From Prochlorothrix hollandica PCC 9006 = CALU 1027 (GTDB taxonomy: Bacteria; Cyanobacteriota; Cyanobacteriia; Prochlorotrichales; Prochlorotrichaceae), in assembly GCF_000332315.1 (NCBI RefSeq), contig NZ_KB235933.1:1379446-1414006 (forward strand): a DNA stretch of 34,561 bases, in the 5' to 3' direction. How positions within the stretch are numbered: the first letter of the stretch is position 1; each line of letters begins with the position of its first letter. The notes below the pieces were generated by a model, which saw only the letters and a list, made by a program, of their open reading frames with translations, searched no databases and was not told where the DNA came from. Made by a program: the position numbers and the translations under genes. Below are positions 14,566 through 22,697 of the stretch, in pieces.

Positions 14566-14586
14566 CAGAACCCCACACCTCCAACA

Positions 14587-14672
14587 GGGTCAGGTTTCCT
14601 GACCCCTACATTGACGAAGCCCCATGCGGTATCGTTGACCAAAACCGGTTAGGGGCGGGGTTTTCCCGCCCC
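14587..14672. other. two strong intergenic hairpins
   Basis: GGGTCAGG-TTT-CCTGACCC (14587-14605) and GGGGCGGG/CCCGCCCC with a 5-nt loop (14652-14672) are perfect stems of 8 bp. They may be dispersed hairpin repeats or terminators. The stretch 14673-14887 shows no convincing gene. Confidence 0.5.
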
Positions 14673-14887
14673 ATGCAGCATTTTTGGGAGCATCCCGCTG
14701 TAGGTGGGTACACGGTAGCGCCCCAAGGGGAGGGATTGAGGGTGAGGGTCTTCGGACAACAGGATTGCTACAGCAACCAGACGGTGGATGCCAGCGCCGA
14801 GGTAGCCCCTAAGGTTAGGCTAGTCAGGTTAGGGCCAGGGTGGGGCCGATCGCCCCCGGAGGTTCCGCGAAGGTTATAAGTTTGTTA

Positions 14888-14990
14888 TGCAGCAACCCTA
14901 AATCAGTTGTAAGGATCTCGACGGCTGAAACCCTTGGTGTGGTGTGCCCCCGGAGGGGGCACACCACACGACCCATTTAGGACTGCTGTG
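14888..14990 (-). mobile_element. 103-bp family 2 MITE, copy 3
   Basis: Ends are TGCAGCAACCC and GGACTGCTGTG, so the outermost bases are slightly decayed. The centre GTGTGGTGTGCCCC / GGGGGCACACCACAC is an intact hairpin. It is followed after 4 nt by the duplicated flank of a family 1 element. Confidence 0.83.
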
Positions 14991-15012
14991 TCTGTTTTGT
15001 TATATATCTTTA

Positions 15013-15111
15013 GGGCACCTCGAAAAATTCAAATTTCCGTCCAGTGACCCACGCAAGAATCAGGGTTATGGCGGGTGGCGAAGCCGCCCGCCACAATTAA
15101 TCGAGGTGCCC
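15013..15111 (-). mobile_element. 99-bp family 1 MITE, copy E, flanked by an 18-bp direct repeat
   Basis: Perfect ends GGGCACCTCGA and TCGAGGTGCCC enclose the hairpin GGCGGGTGGCGAAGCCGCCC. The 18-bp sequence TTTTGTTATATATCTTTA is present exactly at both borders (14995-15012 and 15112-15129). This reveals the precise element boundaries and suggests insertion with a long target duplication, or insertion between pre-existing repeats. Confidence 0.9.
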
Positions 15112-15168
15112 TTTTGTTATATATCTTTAAAGTAGAGGGAGATGTTAGATGTAGATGTCTTGAGGTAA

Positions 15169-15204
15169 AAGTCCAGACAGAAGTCCAGACAGAAGTCCAG
15201 GCAG
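15169..15204. repeat. 12-bp tandem repeat, 3 copies
   Basis: AAGTCCAGACAG is repeated three times, with one A-to-G change in the last copy. It lies about 115 nt upstream of clpB. Confidence 0.92.
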
Positions 15205-15317
15205 ATGTTTGGATCAATAGCTTTGCCCAAGATGCCCCCCGTTCCTGATCGGGGACTAGGGCCGATCGCCCGCCCTCCCGCTGCCCCGTAAACCCTCATC
15301 CCCTGCTGCCAGCGTCC

Positions 15318-18062
15318 ATGCAACCCTCTGATCCCAACAAATTCACCGAAAAAGCCTGGGAAGCCATCGTTACCTCCCAGGAAGTGGTCCGCCGTTTCCG
15401 CCAGCAACAGTTGGAAGTGGAGCATGTGATGATCGCCCTCCTGGAGGGCCAGGATGGCACCGCCGCCACCTTGTTGACCCAAGGGGAAGTGGATCCCGTG
15501 GTCCTCTTACAACAGGTGGAAGACTTTGCCCGCCGCCAAAGCCGGGGCACCGGGGGTACCCAACTGTTCCTGGGGCGGGGTCTGGATGAACTGCTGGACA
15601 AAGCAGACCAGGCGCGGCAACTGTGGCAGGACGACCACATTACCGTGGAGCATCTGCTTATGGGCTTTGTGGAGGACGATCGCCTGGGGCGGCGCATCTG
15701 CCAGGGCTATAACCTGGATGCCCAGACCCTGCAAACCCTGATCAAAACCCGCCGCGCCAACCTGGCCAAGGTGCGGGAGCCGCGCATGGAAGCCAGCCCC
15801 AGCGCCCTGGAAACCTATGGCCGCGATCTGACGGAATTGGCGGAAGAAGGCAAGTTAGATCCCGTCATTGGGCGGGATGATGAAATTCGGCGGGTGGTGC
15901 AGGTGCTGTCGCGGCGCACCAAAAATAATCCGGTGCTGATTGGGGAGCCGGGGGTGGGCAAAACGGCGATCGCCGAAGGACTGGCCCAACGCATCATTAA
16001 GGGGGATGTGCCGGAATCCCTCAAAAAACGGCGGCTGATTACCCTGGACATGGGATCCGTCATTGCCGGGGCCAAATACCGGGGCGAATTTGAGGATCGG
16101 CTGCGATCGGTCATGCGGGAAGTCATCGACTCCGATGGTCAGATTGTGCTGTTCATTGACGAGTTGCATACGGTGGTGGGGGCCGGGGGCGGTCAGCAGG
16201 GTTCAGCCATGGATGCGGGCAATCTGTTGAAACCGATGTTGGCCCGGGGAGAGTTGCGCTGCATTGGGGCCACCACCCTCGATGAGTTCCGCAAGTTCAT
16301 CGAAAAGGACCCAGCCCTAGAGCGGCGCTTCCAGCAGGTGATGGTCAACCAGCCCTCCGTTGAAGATACGGTGTCCATTTTGCGGGGTCTCAAGGATCGC
16401 TATGAAGTCCACCACGGGGTCAAAATTCTGGACTCGGCCCTGGTGGCGGCGGCGAGTTTATCCAACCGCTACATCAGCGATCGTTGCCTCCCCGATAAAG
16501 CCATTGATTTGGTGGACGAAGCAGCGGCCAAACTGAAAATGGAAATCACGTCCCAACCGGAAGAGTTGGAGATTTTGGGTCGCCGCATTAATCAACTCAA
16601 GATGGAACAAATTTCCCTGGAAGCCGAGGACGGAAAAAGCCTTAGCCTGGGGGAAACGCCCTTTAAAGCCTCCCAGGATCGCCTCGATCGCCTCACCCAG
16701 GAAATTGCAAGCCTAAAGACCAAATATGACAGTCTCCAAAGTCAGTGGGAAGCCGAAAAAACCCTCCTCGATTCCATTAAGCACATCAAAGAAGAAGAAG
16801 AACAATTGCGGGTCTTAATTGACCAGGCGGAGCGGGACGGGGATCTCAATAAAGCCGCCCAATTAAAGTATGGACGCATGGCGACCCTGGAACAGGAACA
16901 GGAGGAGAAAGAAGCCCATCTCCTGGCCATGCAAGATAGCGGCAAAACCCTGCTGCGGGAAGAGGTCACCGATGGGGACATTGCCGAAATTGTCGGTCGC
17001 TGGACCGGAATTCCCGTCAACCGCCTCTTGGAAACCGAGCGCCAAAAACTGCTGCATTTAGAGACCTATTTACACAAGCGGGTCATTGGCCAACGGGAAG
17101 CGGTGGAAGCCGTAGCCTCCGCCATTCGTCGAGCGCGGGCGGGCATGAAAGAAGTGGGACGACCGATCGGATCCTTTATTTTCATGGGACCCTCTGGGGT
17201 GGGCAAAACCGAGTTGGCCCGCACCCTCTCGGAAGCCCTGTTTGACAGCGAAGATGCCCTCATTCGCATTGACATGTCGGAATACATGGAAAAACACGCA
17301 GTTGCCCGGTTAGTGGGGGCACCTCCCGGCTATGTGGGCTATGAGGAAGGGGGCCAACTGTCGGAAGCCGTGCGCCGCAAACCCTACTCGGTCATTCTCT
17401 TTGATGAGGTGGAAAAGGCCCACAGTGATGTTTTTAATATCCTGTTGCAAGTGTTGGACGATGGGCGCATTACCGATTCCCAAGGGCGCACCGTTGACTT
17501 TTGCAATACGGTGATCATCATGACCAGCAACATCGGCAGTGGCATTATTTTAGAGTTGGCCCAAAAGCTGGTGGATCAATATGGGGAAACAGAAGCCCAA
17601 TTCCAAGAGATGCGCCTCAAGGTGATGGAAGCCCTGAGCAAAGCCTTCCGACCGGAATTCCTCAACCGCATTGATGATCCCATTTTGTTTCACCCCCTCT
17701 CCCGCAGTGAGATTTCTCAAATTGTGGGCCTGCAAGTGAAGCGCCTCCAAGGGTTATTGCAGGAACAGCGGATTAAGATTGAACTGACCGCAGCGGCCCA
17801 AGATTATCTGGCCCAAGCCGGGTATGAACCCAGTTATGGGGCGCGTCCCCTCAAGCGGGTCATTCAGCGGGAAGTGGAAAACCCCGTGGCCACCAAGTTA
17901 CTGGAAAATGCCTTTGTGGAGGGGGATACGATCCTGGTGACCGTCAAAAACGATCAACTCTGCTTTACCAAGGCGGGTGCTGAGGGAGTCACCGAGGGGC
18001 AGTCAGACCCTGACCCGGAACCCGCAGCCGTGGCCGTGGCGGTGGAGGTCATGGAGCCATAA
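15318..18062 (+). CDS. clpB: ATP-dependent chaperone ClpB (Hsp104-type disaggregase)
   Basis: This 914-residue AAA+ hexameric disaggregase rescues aggregated proteins together with DnaK. The N-domain (two Clp-N repeats, about 6-145) includes [14 protein letters not shown] and [13 protein letters not shown]-1 has Walker A GEPGVGKT (209-216), Walker [10 protein letters not shown] and the YRGEFEDR pore region. The coiled-coil middle domain is about 405-530, which distinguishes ClpB from ClpA and ClpC. AAA-2 has GPSGVGKT (624-631), [10 protein letters not shown], the pore loop GYVGYEEGG and sensor-2 GARPLKR. It lacks the IGF/IGL loop for ClpP, consistent with ClpB. The Ala/Val-rich tail after residue 890 is unusual. 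The start ATG at 15318 gives the expected N-terminus. No HSP-type promoter element was confidently seen. Confidence 0.97.
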   Translation: MQPSDPNKFTEKAWEAIVTSQEVVRRFRQQQLEVEHVMIALLEGQDGTAATLLTQGEVDPVVLLQQVEDFARRQSRGTGGTQLFLGRGLDELLDKADQARQLWQDDHITVEHLLMGFVEDDRLGRRICQGYNLDAQTLQTLIKTRRANLAKVREPRMEASPSALETYGRDLTELAEEGKLDPVIGRDDEIRRVVQVLSRRTKNNPVLIGEPGVGKTAIAEGLAQRIIKGDVPESLKKRRLITLDMGSVIAGAKYRGEFEDRLRSVMREVIDSDGQIVLFIDELHTVVGAGGGQQGSAMDAGNLLKPMLARGELRCIGATTLDEFRKFIEKDPALERRFQQVMVNQPSVEDTVSILRGLKDRYEVHHGVKILDSALVAAASLSNRYISDRCLPDKAIDLVDEAAAKLKMEITSQPEELEILGRRINQLKMEQISLEAEDGKSLSLGETPFKASQDRLDRLTQEIASLKTKYDSLQSQWEAEKTLLDSIKHIKEEEEQLRVLIDQAERDGDLNKAAQLKYGRMATLEQEQEEKEAHLLAMQDSGKTLLREEVTDGDIAEIVGRWTGIPVNRLLETERQKLLHLETYLHKRVIGQREAVEAVASAIRRARAGMKEVGRPIGSFIFMGPSGVGKTELARTLSEALFDSEDALIRIDMSEYMEKHAVARLVGAPPGYVGYEEGGQLSEAVRRKPYSVILFDEVEKAHSDVFNILLQVLDDGRITDSQGRTVDFCNTVIIMTSNIGSGIILELAQKLVDQYGETEAQFQEMRLKVMEALSKAFRPEFLNRIDDPILFHPLSRSEISQIVGLQVKRLQGLLQEQRIKIELTAAAQDYLAQAGYEPSYGARPLKRVIQREVENPVATKLLENAFVEGDTILVTVKNDQLCFTKAGAEGVTEGQSDPDPEPAAVAVAVEVMEP

Positions 18063-18165
18063 ACGCTGGGGAGAGCACCGGTAGCAAATCCATGGGGCGC
18101 GATCGCCAGGTTCAAGCTACCCCTAACCCCGACCAGGAGGGAAACCGGAGCGCTTTCTCTTTCTT

Positions 18166-18200
18166 ATGGGTAACCGCCATGGGTAACCGCCATGGGTAAC
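18166..18200. repeat. 13-bp tandem repeat, 2.7 copies
   Basis: ATGGGTAACCGCC occurs twice, followed by a partial ATGGGTAAC. It lies in the short gap between the convergent clpB and TPR genes, about 100 nt after the clpB stop. Confidence 0.92.
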
Positions 18201-18293
18201 TCCCTTAGGGGTACCCGGTCAGTCCATCGGCAAGAACGACCCTCAAGCGTTACCCTGGATCCGGATTCTGCAAGGGAGTTCATGAACCTGAGC

Positions 18294-19373
18294 TTAATTG
18301 TCATGGGCATAGCGGGTGACAATGCCGCTGGTGTTGACGCGATCGAGAATGGGTAGACCGCCATAGTTCAAAATATCCTCATACTGGTTACTGGAGGCGG
18401 GGATCGCCCGGTTCGCGCAGTCTTCCCAGCGGCCCTGGGCTTCCTGGGGGCGATCGGTTTGGTCTAGCAATGCGGCCAAATAGCAATAGGCCATCCCTTT
18501 CCCCGGCCAAGGAGCGGGGTTGATGTCCGTTAAGGCAATGGCACTGCGCAGAAGTTGTTCCGATCGACGCTGTAAGTCCCCCACGGGATCAGCGGACTGG
18601 ATCATACCCACTTCCCGCAGTTCCGCCACACTGATGGGGTTTCTGGCAATCAAATCCGCCTGTTGCACATAGACAAAACCCAGATGGGTCAAAATACTAG
18701 CCTTTAGCTCCGGTTGAAGCTGGGCCTGGGATAACGCAAACTGGAAATATAACTCAGCAGCCTCTAAACCCTGCAAAGACGTATCCTGGCGCATGATCGC
18801 CCGCCCCATGCCACTAAACGCTGCCGGTTCACCGTAGGGCAGCGCTGTCAGATAAAACTTTTGGGCCGCCTCATGATCCCTAATTTTTTCAAAGTAGTTA
18901 CCCAGGGCAATGGTGACCCGCACATCATTGGGATCAAAGTTCAGGGCTTGGTGAAAACTGGCCACCGCTGAGGCGGTTTGACCCGCATTATAGAATCGCT
19001 GCCCTTGGCGATAATAGTAATCCCCCAGCCGGGGTAGGCTTTGGTTAACACCATAGGTAGCGGCCAAGGTGACGGCGGCAAAGGCACAGGTGACTTCCGC
19101 CTGGTAAGCGGGGGCAATCCTCAAACTCGTGAGTACCAGTTTGGCACCCTGTCGCCCGCGATCGGTCAACGCCCCACCGGTCACAAACACCAACCCTGCC
19201 CCCTGGCCGATGGTCCCAAAGGTTTGCAGCAGATCCCATTGTCCTTGGGAAAATGCCTGAACAGTATCCGTGGCAAAGGTTCCCCCCAGCACTAGACAAC
19301 CGACGGTGATCGTATTCCAAATCCAGTCAAAGTCAGTCCACTTACGGTGGGGTGGGGGATTGGTCTCAGTCAT
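18294..19373 (-). CDS. TPR-repeat membrane protein of unknown function
   Basis: This 359-residue protein starts with a short cytoplasmic segment and two or three hydrophobic stretches (TITVGCLVLGGTFAT near 20, GAGLVFVTGGAL near 60, VTCAFAAVTLAATYG near 95). Tetratricopeptide-like helices follow from about residue 117: YYYRQGQRFYNAGQTASAVASFHQALNFDPNDVRVTIALGNYF is the clearest unit, then weaker ones around YLTALPYGEPAAFSGMG and LYFQFALSQ. TPR domains mediate protein contacts, so a scaffold or assembly role is possible but unproven. It converges on clpB. The region upstream carries a repeat cluster interrupted by an insertion element. Confidence 0.75.
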   Translation of the reverse strand: MTETNPPPHRKWTDFDWIWNTITVGCLVLGGTFATDTVQAFSQGQWDLLQTFGTIGQGAGLVFVTGGALTDRGRQGAKLVLTSLRIAPAYQAEVTCAFAAVTLAATYGVNQSLPRLGDYYYRQGQRFYNAGQTASAVASFHQALNFDPNDVRVTIALGNYFEKIRDHEAAQKFYLTALPYGEPAAFSGMGRAIMRQDTSLQGLEAAELYFQFALSQAQLQPELKASILTHLGFVYVQQADLIARNPISVAELREVGMIQSADPVGDLQRRSEQLLRSAIALTDINPAPWPGKGMAYCYLAALLDQTDRPQEAQGRWEDCANRAIPASSNQYEDILNYGGLPILDRVNTSGIVTRYAHDN

Positions 19374-19414
19374 AGGATCAATAGAGGGTGAGGAATGACA
19401 ATACTAACCTTGGC

Positions 19415-19443
19415 AGTAACGTTAAAAGTAACGTTAAAGTAAC
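19415..19443. repeat. tandem AGTAACGTT motifs upstream of the TPR gene
   Basis: AGTAACGTT occurs at 19415 and 19427. A third copy at 19438 is split by the 134-bp element and resumes at 19586. Joined, the third copy reads AGTAAC-GTT. The self-complementary AACGTT core at about 11-12-bp spacing could be an operator-like array for the TPR gene, whose start is about 40 nt away. Confidence 0.6.
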
Positions 19444-19577
19444 GGCTCTCTAGGGATCACGCCGAGAACCGTACAGTAAATGATACCATTTGAATGGAGG
19501 GTCATTATTGAAGTCTTGGCTGTATGAGGCTTTCATAGATCATAATCCAAACTTATCAGCCTCATTCCCAGAGAGCC
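19444..19577. mobile_element. 134-bp MITE with ISL3-like ends and 8-bp target duplication
   Basis: The terminal inverted repeats are GGCTCTCTAGGGA and TCCCAGAGAGCC. The flanking octamer AAAGTAAC is duplicated (19436-19443 and 19578-19585). GGCTCT-type ends plus 8-bp duplications are characteristic of the ISL3 family, so this is probably a non-autonomous ISL3 derivative. It contains no gene. It splits one unit of the AGTAACGTT array. Confidence 0.8.
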
Positions 19578-19620
19578 AAAGTAACGTTGACATGGGAAAG
19601 ACTCCAGCAACCTTCCTAAC

Positions 19621-19659
19621 CTGTCCCTAGCTACCTGTCCCTAGCTTACCTGTCCCCTG
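19621..19659. repeat. 14/15-bp tandem repeat spanning the stop codon of the first Rpn gene
   Basis: On the minus strand GGGACAGGTAAGCTA, GGGACAGGTAGCTA and GGGACAGGTTAGG follow one another. The TAA of the first unit is the stop codon of the gene ending at 19646, and the repeat duplicates its last two sense codons plus stop. Confidence 0.88.
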
Positions 19660-20494
19660 CTGCATCTGCCGCCGCCAGCGCCTCCACTTCCGCCAGCGTT
19701 AGCCCCGTCTTTTCCGCAATCACCGCCGCTGGTAACAGTCCCCGCAGCGATCGGGCAATCTCCCGACTCCGCTGCTGCTGCCCTTCCAGGAGCGCCCGCC
19801 GCACCACATTGCGACCGTCTTCTACCCTAAAGGCTTGCTTTTCCAGTAGATCAAATTCCTCCACACTCAAGTTGACGGTCTCGGCAATGTGAAACGCATG
19901 ATCTAGATTGGGACTGGAGTCCAAAGGGGGTGGGATTTCCTCTAGATCACCGGCTTGCTGGAGGAAAAATGTCCAGAGATCCGTGAGGGTCTCCAAATCG
20001 CCTAGGGACTTGGCAAACTTGGGTAATTCTACAAAGACCAGTTCTATATCATCGCCGTAGGGTAGGCCGTCTTCCCGATCGAGCAACTGATAATGGGAGA
20101 GAAAGCGATCGCGTTCGGGAAACAGCACAAAGTCCGTAATGGTCAGGCCAATGACTGGACGTAGGCGACTGTAGCCCTGACCCCGTTGCAGTTGCAGGGA
20201 GTAGGCTTTGGCTACGTTGTACAACACCCGTTTATTAAAATCTAGGGGGTTCAACACCTGCATTTCAATCAACACCATTGTCCCGTCCGCTAGCTGAGCT
20301 TTCACGTCTAGAAAGGTGTCTTTTACGCCCTGAAGCTGGGGCGCTTGGTAGGGGTCGAGAATTTCTAAGTCCTGGACGATCGGTTGGCTATCATAGACCA
20401 AGGCATTAAGAAACTCAATCAGAATAGGCTTGCTTTCCGCTGAACCAAAGATTTTTTTGAAGGCAAAGTCAGTTTTAGGGTCAAGAAAGCGCAT
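19646..20494 (-). CDS. Rpn family PD-(D/E)XK nuclease / putative transposase, array copy 1
   Basis: This 282-residue protein belongs to the recombination-promoting nuclease (Rpn/YhgA-like, PDDEXK_2) group. The N-terminus MRFLDPKTDFAFKKIFG is the family signature. The catalytic core is visible as D63 in FLDVKA and E77-x-Q79 in LIEMQ, the E-x-Q variant of PD-(D/E)XK. Residues up to about 245 are almost identical to the three copies upstream. This copy has no EEGR repeat: EGQQQRSREIARSL links directly to a C-terminal motif, AAVIAEKTGLTLAEVEALAA, that looks like a small helix-turn-helix. The Shine-Dalgarno AGAGGGT precedes the ATG, as in all copies. Whether it acts in recombination, defence or gene conversion is unknown. 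Confidence 0.9.
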   Translation of the reverse strand: MRFLDPKTDFAFKKIFGSAESKPILIEFLNALVYDSQPIVQDLEILDPYQAPQLQGVKDTFLDVKAQLADGTMVLIEMQVLNPLDFNKRVLYNVAKAYSLQLQRGQGYSRLRPVIGLTITDFVLFPERDRFLSHYQLLDREDGLPYGDDIELVFVELPKFAKSLGDLETLTDLWTFFLQQAGDLEEIPPPLDSSPNLDHAFHIAETVNLSVEEFDLLEKQAFRVEDGRNVVRRALLEGQQQRSREIARSLRGLLPAAVIAEKTGLTLAEVEALAAADAAGDR

Positions 20495-20620
20495 GGGTTA
20501 CCCTCTGGATAGTGATTCCTGAACTCGATCGCCGGAACTGGCGGCTGGGGATGCTGGAGCGATCGACCTTGCGATCGCTCCGGCATCCCCACCATCATAC
20601 CAAACCCCAAAAACCAGTCC
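20495..20620 (-). promoter_or_regulatory. conserved spacer upstream of Rpn copy 1 with 19-bp hairpin
   Basis: The spacer carries an extended -10-like TGGTATGAT on the minus strand (20594-20602). A long hairpin at 20547-20590 has 19-bp arms with one mismatch around a loop of ACCTTG, and contains two GCGATCG words. The RBS AGAGGGT follows. The same spacer recurs upstream of copies 2 and 3, but there one hairpin arm has been altered by a small deletion. Confidence 0.5.
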
Positions 20621-21565
20621 TCAGGTTCCCGCTGCTGCATCAGCCGCCGCTAGCGTTTCCACCTCCGCCAGGGTTAGCCCCGTCCGCTCTGCAATCACCG
20701 CCGCCGGTAACAGTCCAAGGAGCGATCGGGCAATCTCCCGCCGACTTTCCTGAATTCCCGCTTCGCGGCCTTCTTCGCGGCCTTCTTCGCGGCCTTCTTC
20801 GCGGCCTTCTTCGCGGCCTTCTTCGCGGCCTTCTTCCCGCCCCTGTTGCAGCCCTTCCAGGATGGCTCGGCGCACCACATTGCGACCGTCTTCCACCCTG
20901 AAGGCTTGCTTCTCCAGCAGGTCGAATTCCTCCATGCTCAAGTTGATGGTCTCGGCAATGTGAAACGCATGATCTAGATTGGGACTGGAGTCCAAAGGGG
21001 GTGGGATTTCCTCTAGATCACCGGCTTGCTGGAGGAAAAATGTCCAGAGATCCGTGAGGGTCTCCAAATCGCCTAGGGACTTGGCAAACTTGGGTAATTC
21101 TACAAAGACCAGTTCTATATCATCGCCGTAGGGTAGGCCGTCTTCCCGATCGAGGAGTTGGTAATGGGAGAGAAAGCGATCGCGTTCGGGAAACAGCACA
21201 AAGTCCGTAATGGTCAGACCAATGACTGGACGTAGGCGGCTGTAGCCCTGACCCCGTTGCAGTTGCAGGGAGTAGGCTTTGGCTACGTTGTACAACACCC
21301 GTTTATTAAAATCTAGGGGGTTCAAAACCTGCATTTCGATCAACACCATGGTTCCGTCTGCTAGCTGGGCCTTTACGTCCAGAAAGGTGTCTTTCACCCC
21401 CTGAAGCTGGGGCGCTTGGTAGGGGTCGAGAATTTCTAGGTCTTGGACGATCGGTTGGCTATCATAGACCAAGGCATTAAGAAACTCAATCAGAATAGGC
21501 TTGCTTTCCGCTGAACCAAAGATTTTTTTGAAGGCAAAGTCAGTTTTAGGGTCAAGAAAACGCAT
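20621..21565 (-). CDS. Rpn family PD-(D/E)XK nuclease / putative transposase, array copy 2
   Basis: This 314-residue paralogue has the same catalytic core as copy 1 (FLDVKA D63, LIEMQ E77/Q79). The difference lies after residue about 240. Six REEG units followed by REAG form a highly charged, probably helical linker before the C-terminal motif AAVIAERTGLTLAEVETLAA. The linker is encoded by 12-bp units, so unit gain or loss keeps the frame. It is 126 bp upstream of copy 1 and may be co-transcribed, although each gene has its own RBS and promoter-like spacer. Antisense and other-frame open frames over the repeat are artefacts of the repeat. Confidence 0.9.
   Translation of the reverse strand: MRFLDPKTDFAFKKIFGSAESKPILIEFLNALVYDSQPIVQDLEILDPYQAPQLQGVKDTFLDVKAQLADGTMVLIEMQVLNPLDFNKRVLYNVAKAYSLQLQRGQGYSRLRPVIGLTITDFVLFPERDRFLSHYQLLDREDGLPYGDDIELVFVELPKFAKSLGDLETLTDLWTFFLQQAGDLEEIPPPLDSSPNLDHAFHIAETINLSMEEFDLLEKQAFRVEDGRNVVRRAILEGLQQGREEGREEGREEGREEGREEGREEGREAGIQESRREIARSLLGLLPAAVIAERTGLTLAEVETLAAADAAAGT
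20758..20842 (-). repeat. 12-bp coding tandem repeat (REEG units), 6 perfect plus flanking partial units
   Basis: On the plus strand TTCGCGGCCTTC is repeated. On the coding strand it encodes Glu-Glu-Gly-Arg. Unit number differs between array copies: six here, nine in copy 4, none in copies 1 and 3. Confidence 0.95.
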
Positions 21566-21690
21566 GGGTTACCCTCTGGATAGTGATTCCTGAACTCGAT
21601 CGCCGGAACTGGCGGCTGGGGTGGTTCAGCGATCGACCTTGCGATCGCTCCGGCATCCCCACCATCATACCAAACCCAAAAAACCAGTCC
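21566..21690 (-). promoter_or_regulatory. conserved spacer upstream of Rpn copy 2
   Basis: This 125-bp spacer is nearly identical to 20495-20620, with the same extended -10-like TGGTATGAT and RBS. The left hairpin arm is altered (GGGGTGGTTCAGCGATCG), which leaves only the inner GCGATCG stem. Confidence 0.4.
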
Positions 21691-22572
21691 TCAGGTTTCC
21701 GCTGCTGCATCGTCCGCCGCCAGCGCCTCCACCTCCGCCAGGGTTAGCCCCGTCCGCTCTGCAATCACCGCCGCCGGTAACAGTCCAAGGAGCGATCGGG
21801 CAATCTCCCGCCGACTTTCTTGAACTGCTTCTAGCGCCTCAGCCCGTCCCTGTTGCAGCCCTTCCAGGATGGCTCGGCGCACCACATTGCGACCGTCTTC
21901 CACCCTGAAGGCTTGCTTCTCCAGCAGGTCAAATTCCTCCATGCTCAAGTTGATGGTCTCGGCAATGTGAAACGCATGATCTAGATTGGGACTGGAGTCT
22001 AAAGGGGGTGGGATTTCCTCTAGATCACCGGCTTGCTGGAGGAAAAATGTCCAGAGATCCGTGAGGGTCTCCAAATCGCCTAGGGATTTGGCAAACTTGG
22101 GTAATTCTACAAAGACTAGTTCTATATCATCGCCATAGGGTAGGCCGTCTTCCCGATCGAGCAACTGATAATGGGAGAGAAAGCGATCGCGTTCGGGAAA
22201 CAGCACAAAGTCCGTAATGGTCAGGCCAATGACCGGACGCAGGCGACTGTAGCCTTGGCCCCGTTGCAGTTGCAGGGAGTAGGCTTTGGCCACGTTGTAG
22301 AGGACGCGCTTGTTAAAATCCAGGGGATTCAACACCTGCATTTCGATCAAAACCATGGTTCCGTCTGCTAGCTGGGCCTTTACGTCCAGAAAGGTGTCTT
22401 TTACGCCCTGGAGTTGGGGTGCTTGGTAGGGGTCGAGAATTTCTAGGTCTTGGACGATCGGTTGGCTGTCATAAACCAAGGCATTAAGAAACTCAATCAG
22501 AATAGGCTTGCTTTCGGCTGAACCAAAGATTTTTTTGAAGGCAAAGTCAGTTTTAGGGTCAAGAAAGCGCAT
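21691..22572 (-). CDS. Rpn family PD-(D/E)XK nuclease / putative transposase, array copy 3
   Basis: This 293-residue paralogue has an unchanged nuclease core (D63, E77, Q79). Its linker lacks EEGR units and reads GLQQGRAEALEAVQESRREIARSL, perhaps the ancestral form from which the repeats expanded in its neighbours. The C-terminal motif is AAVIAERTGLTLAEVEALAADD. Synonymous differences to the other copies are scattered in patches, as expected from gene conversion. The start ATG and RBS are the same as in copies 1, 2 and 4. Confidence 0.9.
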   Translation of the reverse strand: MRFLDPKTDFAFKKIFGSAESKPILIEFLNALVYDSQPIVQDLEILDPYQAPQLQGVKDTFLDVKAQLADGTMVLIEMQVLNPLDFNKRVLYNVAKAYSLQLQRGQGYSRLRPVIGLTITDFVLFPERDRFLSHYQLLDREDGLPYGDDIELVFVELPKFAKSLGDLETLTDLWTFFLQQAGDLEEIPPPLDSSPNLDHAFHIAETINLSMEEFDLLEKQAFRVEDGRNVVRRAILEGLQQGRAEALEAVQESRREIARSLLGLLPAAVIAERTGLTLAEVEALAADDAAAET

Positions 22573-22697
22573 GGGTTACCCTCTGGATAGTGATTCCTGA
22601 ACTCGATTGCCGGAACTGGCGGCTGGGGTGGTTCAGCGATCGACCTTGCGATCGCTCCGGCATCCCCACCATCATACCAAACCCCAAAAACCAGTCC
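22573..22697 (-). promoter_or_regulatory. conserved spacer upstream of Rpn copy 3
   Basis: This 125-bp spacer is nearly identical to 21566-21690, including TGGTATGAT and the inner GCGATCG stem. Confidence 0.4.

Noticed and set aside
14673-14879. 68-codon frame after the intergenic hairpins
   Set aside because: There is no RBS or family motif, its composition is that of the surrounding intergenic repeats, and it starts within the flank of a hairpin.
20695-20880. Lys/Ala-rich (KKAA) and Leu-rich (RGLL) open frames over the Rpn repeats
   Set aside because: They are other-frame and antisense readings of the 12-bp repeat inside genes with clear catalytic motifs in the chosen frame. The same pattern recurs at 22772-23038 and 22607-23014.
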